The position numbers were made by a program, and so were the translations under genes. 6,700 nt of DNA, from NCBI GenBank assembly GCA_023140455.1, contig JAGLLQ010000156.1:1-6700 (forward strand), read 5' to 3'. This document shows positions 5,585-6,700 of this stretch, in pieces; position 1 is the stretch's first letter; each line of letters begins with the position of its first letter. The notes under the pieces are model-generated. The model had not been told where the DNA came from. It saw only the letters and a program-made list of their open reading frames with translations, and did not search any database. The stretch is from Desulfobacteraceae bacterium (lineage in GTDB: Bacteria > Desulfobacterota > Desulfobacteria > Desulfobacterales > Desulfobacteraceae).

Positions 5585-6700
5585 TGGAAAAAAAAAATAC
5601 ATATCAAGAGCTTACAAAAAAAATAGAAGCTCAATCCAAAACTGAGAAGATACATAATATACTTTTTGATATAATCAAGGCTGTTAGTACTACTACCAGC
5701 CTTGAAGAATTATATGCATTTATTCATAATGCTCTGGATAAAGTAATCAGCCTGCCTAATTTTTATATTGCGATTTATAATAAAGAAAAGCGATCAATAA
5801 AATTCCCATATTTTAAAGATCAGGTTGATAAAGAAATGTCATATATTAAAGATTTTACGGCGACACATTCTTTAACCGGAGAAGTGATTTTATCCGGGAA
5901 GCCTATATTTTTAAAGAAAAAACAATTACAGGCCCGGAGGCAAACAGGCAAATCCATAGGAAGTCCGAGTAAGATCTGGATCGGTGTTCCATTAATTGCA
6001 CAAAATAAGGTTCTAGGTGTCATGGCTGTACAGGATTATCATAATCCAGAAGGATTCAGCCAAAGTGATTTTGAAATGTTTATCTTTGTTTCAGGGCAAA
6101 TTGCTTTTGCCATTGAACGAAAGCGCATGATGGATGAATTGGTTGAAAGTGAAAAACGGTTCAGGGATATGGCTGAATTGCTGCCTGAAGCAATATTTGA
6201 AGCAGATGAGACTCTGACAATAACATATGCTAACTCAAAAACGTTAGATATGCTTGGATACACTAAAAAGGATATAAAACAAGGTGTAAATTGTGTTAAT
6301 TTAATTGCCCCTGAAAATTTTAGAATCGGATCAAAAAGGAGTAATGATTCCATAAACGAAGAAGATATTAATATAGAAGGATCAAAAGAATATATTTTTT
6401 TAAGAAAAGACGGCTCTGTTTTTCCAGGTATAATCAAGACTGCTTCGATAGATAAAGGCACACAGCAAACCGGTCTTAGAGGTGTTATTATAGATATTTC
6501 TGATCGAAAACAATGGGAAGAGGCGCTTAAAGAGAGTGAATACAAATTCAGAATACTCGCAGAAACGTCATCAATAGGTATTGTCCTTTATCAGGGTGGT
6601 AAAGTGGTTTATTGCAACCCTGCTGCTGAAAAAATGACAGGGTACACGTTTGATGAATTTAAAAATAGAAATATGCTGGATATTATTGCTCCTGAATATA
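5581..6700 (+). CDS. GAF-PAS-PAS sensor protein, probable histidine kinase, C-terminus cut by window edge
   Basis: At least 373 residues, open to the window end. A short N-terminal helix (about 5-30) leads into a GAF domain (about 25-180, with IWIGVPLIAQNKVLGVMAVQ typical of GAF strands). Next comes a PAS domain with PAC tail (about 190-315; SEKRFRDMAELLPEAIFEAD, the NSKTLDMLGY motif, then GVIIDISDRK). A second PAS starts near 319 (SEYKFRILAET, NPAAEKMTGY) and is cut. No transmembrane segment is seen, so it is probably a cytoplasmic sensor. This layout most often ends in a HisKA/HATPase kinase core, but a GGDEF or other output is equally unseen here. Two start codons are in frame (5581 and 5584). 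The first shares ATGA with the stop of the preceding gene, implying translational coupling, since no good ribosome binding site is present. A run of ten A (5588-5597) follows the start. Confidence 0.85.
   Translation, partial: MMEKKNTYQELTKKIEAQSKTEKIHNILFDIIKAVSTTTSLEELYAFIHNALDKVISLPNFYIAIYNKEKRSIKFPYFKDQVDKEMSYIKDFTATHSLTGEVILSGKPIFLKKKQLQARRQTGKSIGSPSKIWIGVPLIAQNKVLGVMAVQDYHNPEGFSQSDFEMFIFVSGQIAFAIERKRMMDELVESEKRFRDMAELLPEAIFEADETLTITYANSKTLDMLGYTKKDIKQGVNCVNLIAPENFRIGSKRSNDSINEEDINIEGSKEYIFLRKDGSVFPGIIKTASIDKGTQQTGLRGVIIDISDRKQWEEALKESEYKFRILAETSSIGIVLYQGGKVVYCNPAAEKMTGYTFDEFKNRNMLDIIAPEY

Noticed and set aside
6039..6545. 168-codon open frame on the minus strand near the right end (also 5820-6023)
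   Set aside because: It is opposite the GAF-PAS sensor frame, whose domain motifs are clear. The serine/leucine-rich translation is typical of an antisense shadow.

Overview
This AT-rich window comes from a bacterial chromosome. It holds two divergently transcribed gene clusters that both run off the window. The protein content (a FadM-type thioesterase, a MaoC-type hydratase, a GAF/PAS-rich sensor protein and a ParB-like/AsnC fusion) would suit an anaerobic deltaproteobacterium of the Desulfobacterota type. That placement is an impression from protein style, not a demonstrated taxonomy.

Minus-strand cluster (3720 down to 1, continuing beyond the left edge): fadM-like acyl-CoA thioesterase, a fused imidazole glycerol phosphate synthase (HisH and HisF in one 541-residue chain), a double-hotdog MaoC-type hydratase, and the N-terminal 243 residues of a PatB/MalY C-S lyase. 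The genes are separated by only 13, 14 and 14 bases with no terminator between them, so they look like one operon. The most striking gene is the hisH-hisF fusion. It is fused in the same order as eukaryotic HIS7, and its HisF half carries the eukaryote-type sequence and insertions rather than the short form usual in bacteria. It makes the imidazole ring of histidine and releases AICAR, yet it sits among acyl-CoA genes rather than other his genes.

Divergent control region (3721-3868): 148 bases, very AT-rich. It contains two abutting 19-bp direct repeats (3792-3829), a good promoter candidate for the rightward genes that overlaps the second repeat, and a weaker promoter candidate for the leftward genes. 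One regulator could control both directions.

Plus-strand cluster (3869 to 6700, continuing beyond the right edge): a calcineurin-like metallophosphoesterase whose first metal motif lacks the usual histidine, a protein joining a ParB/sulfiredoxin-like domain to a C-terminal Lrp/AsnC-type ligand-binding domain without a visible helix-turn-helix, and a GAF-PAS-PAS sensor protein, probably a histidine kinase cut by the window edge. The sensor start overlaps the stop of the ParB-like gene. These three genes look like a signalling cassette of unknown input.

No RNA genes, CRISPR array, insertion sequence or transposase were seen. There is no gene-free stretch longer than 148 bases.
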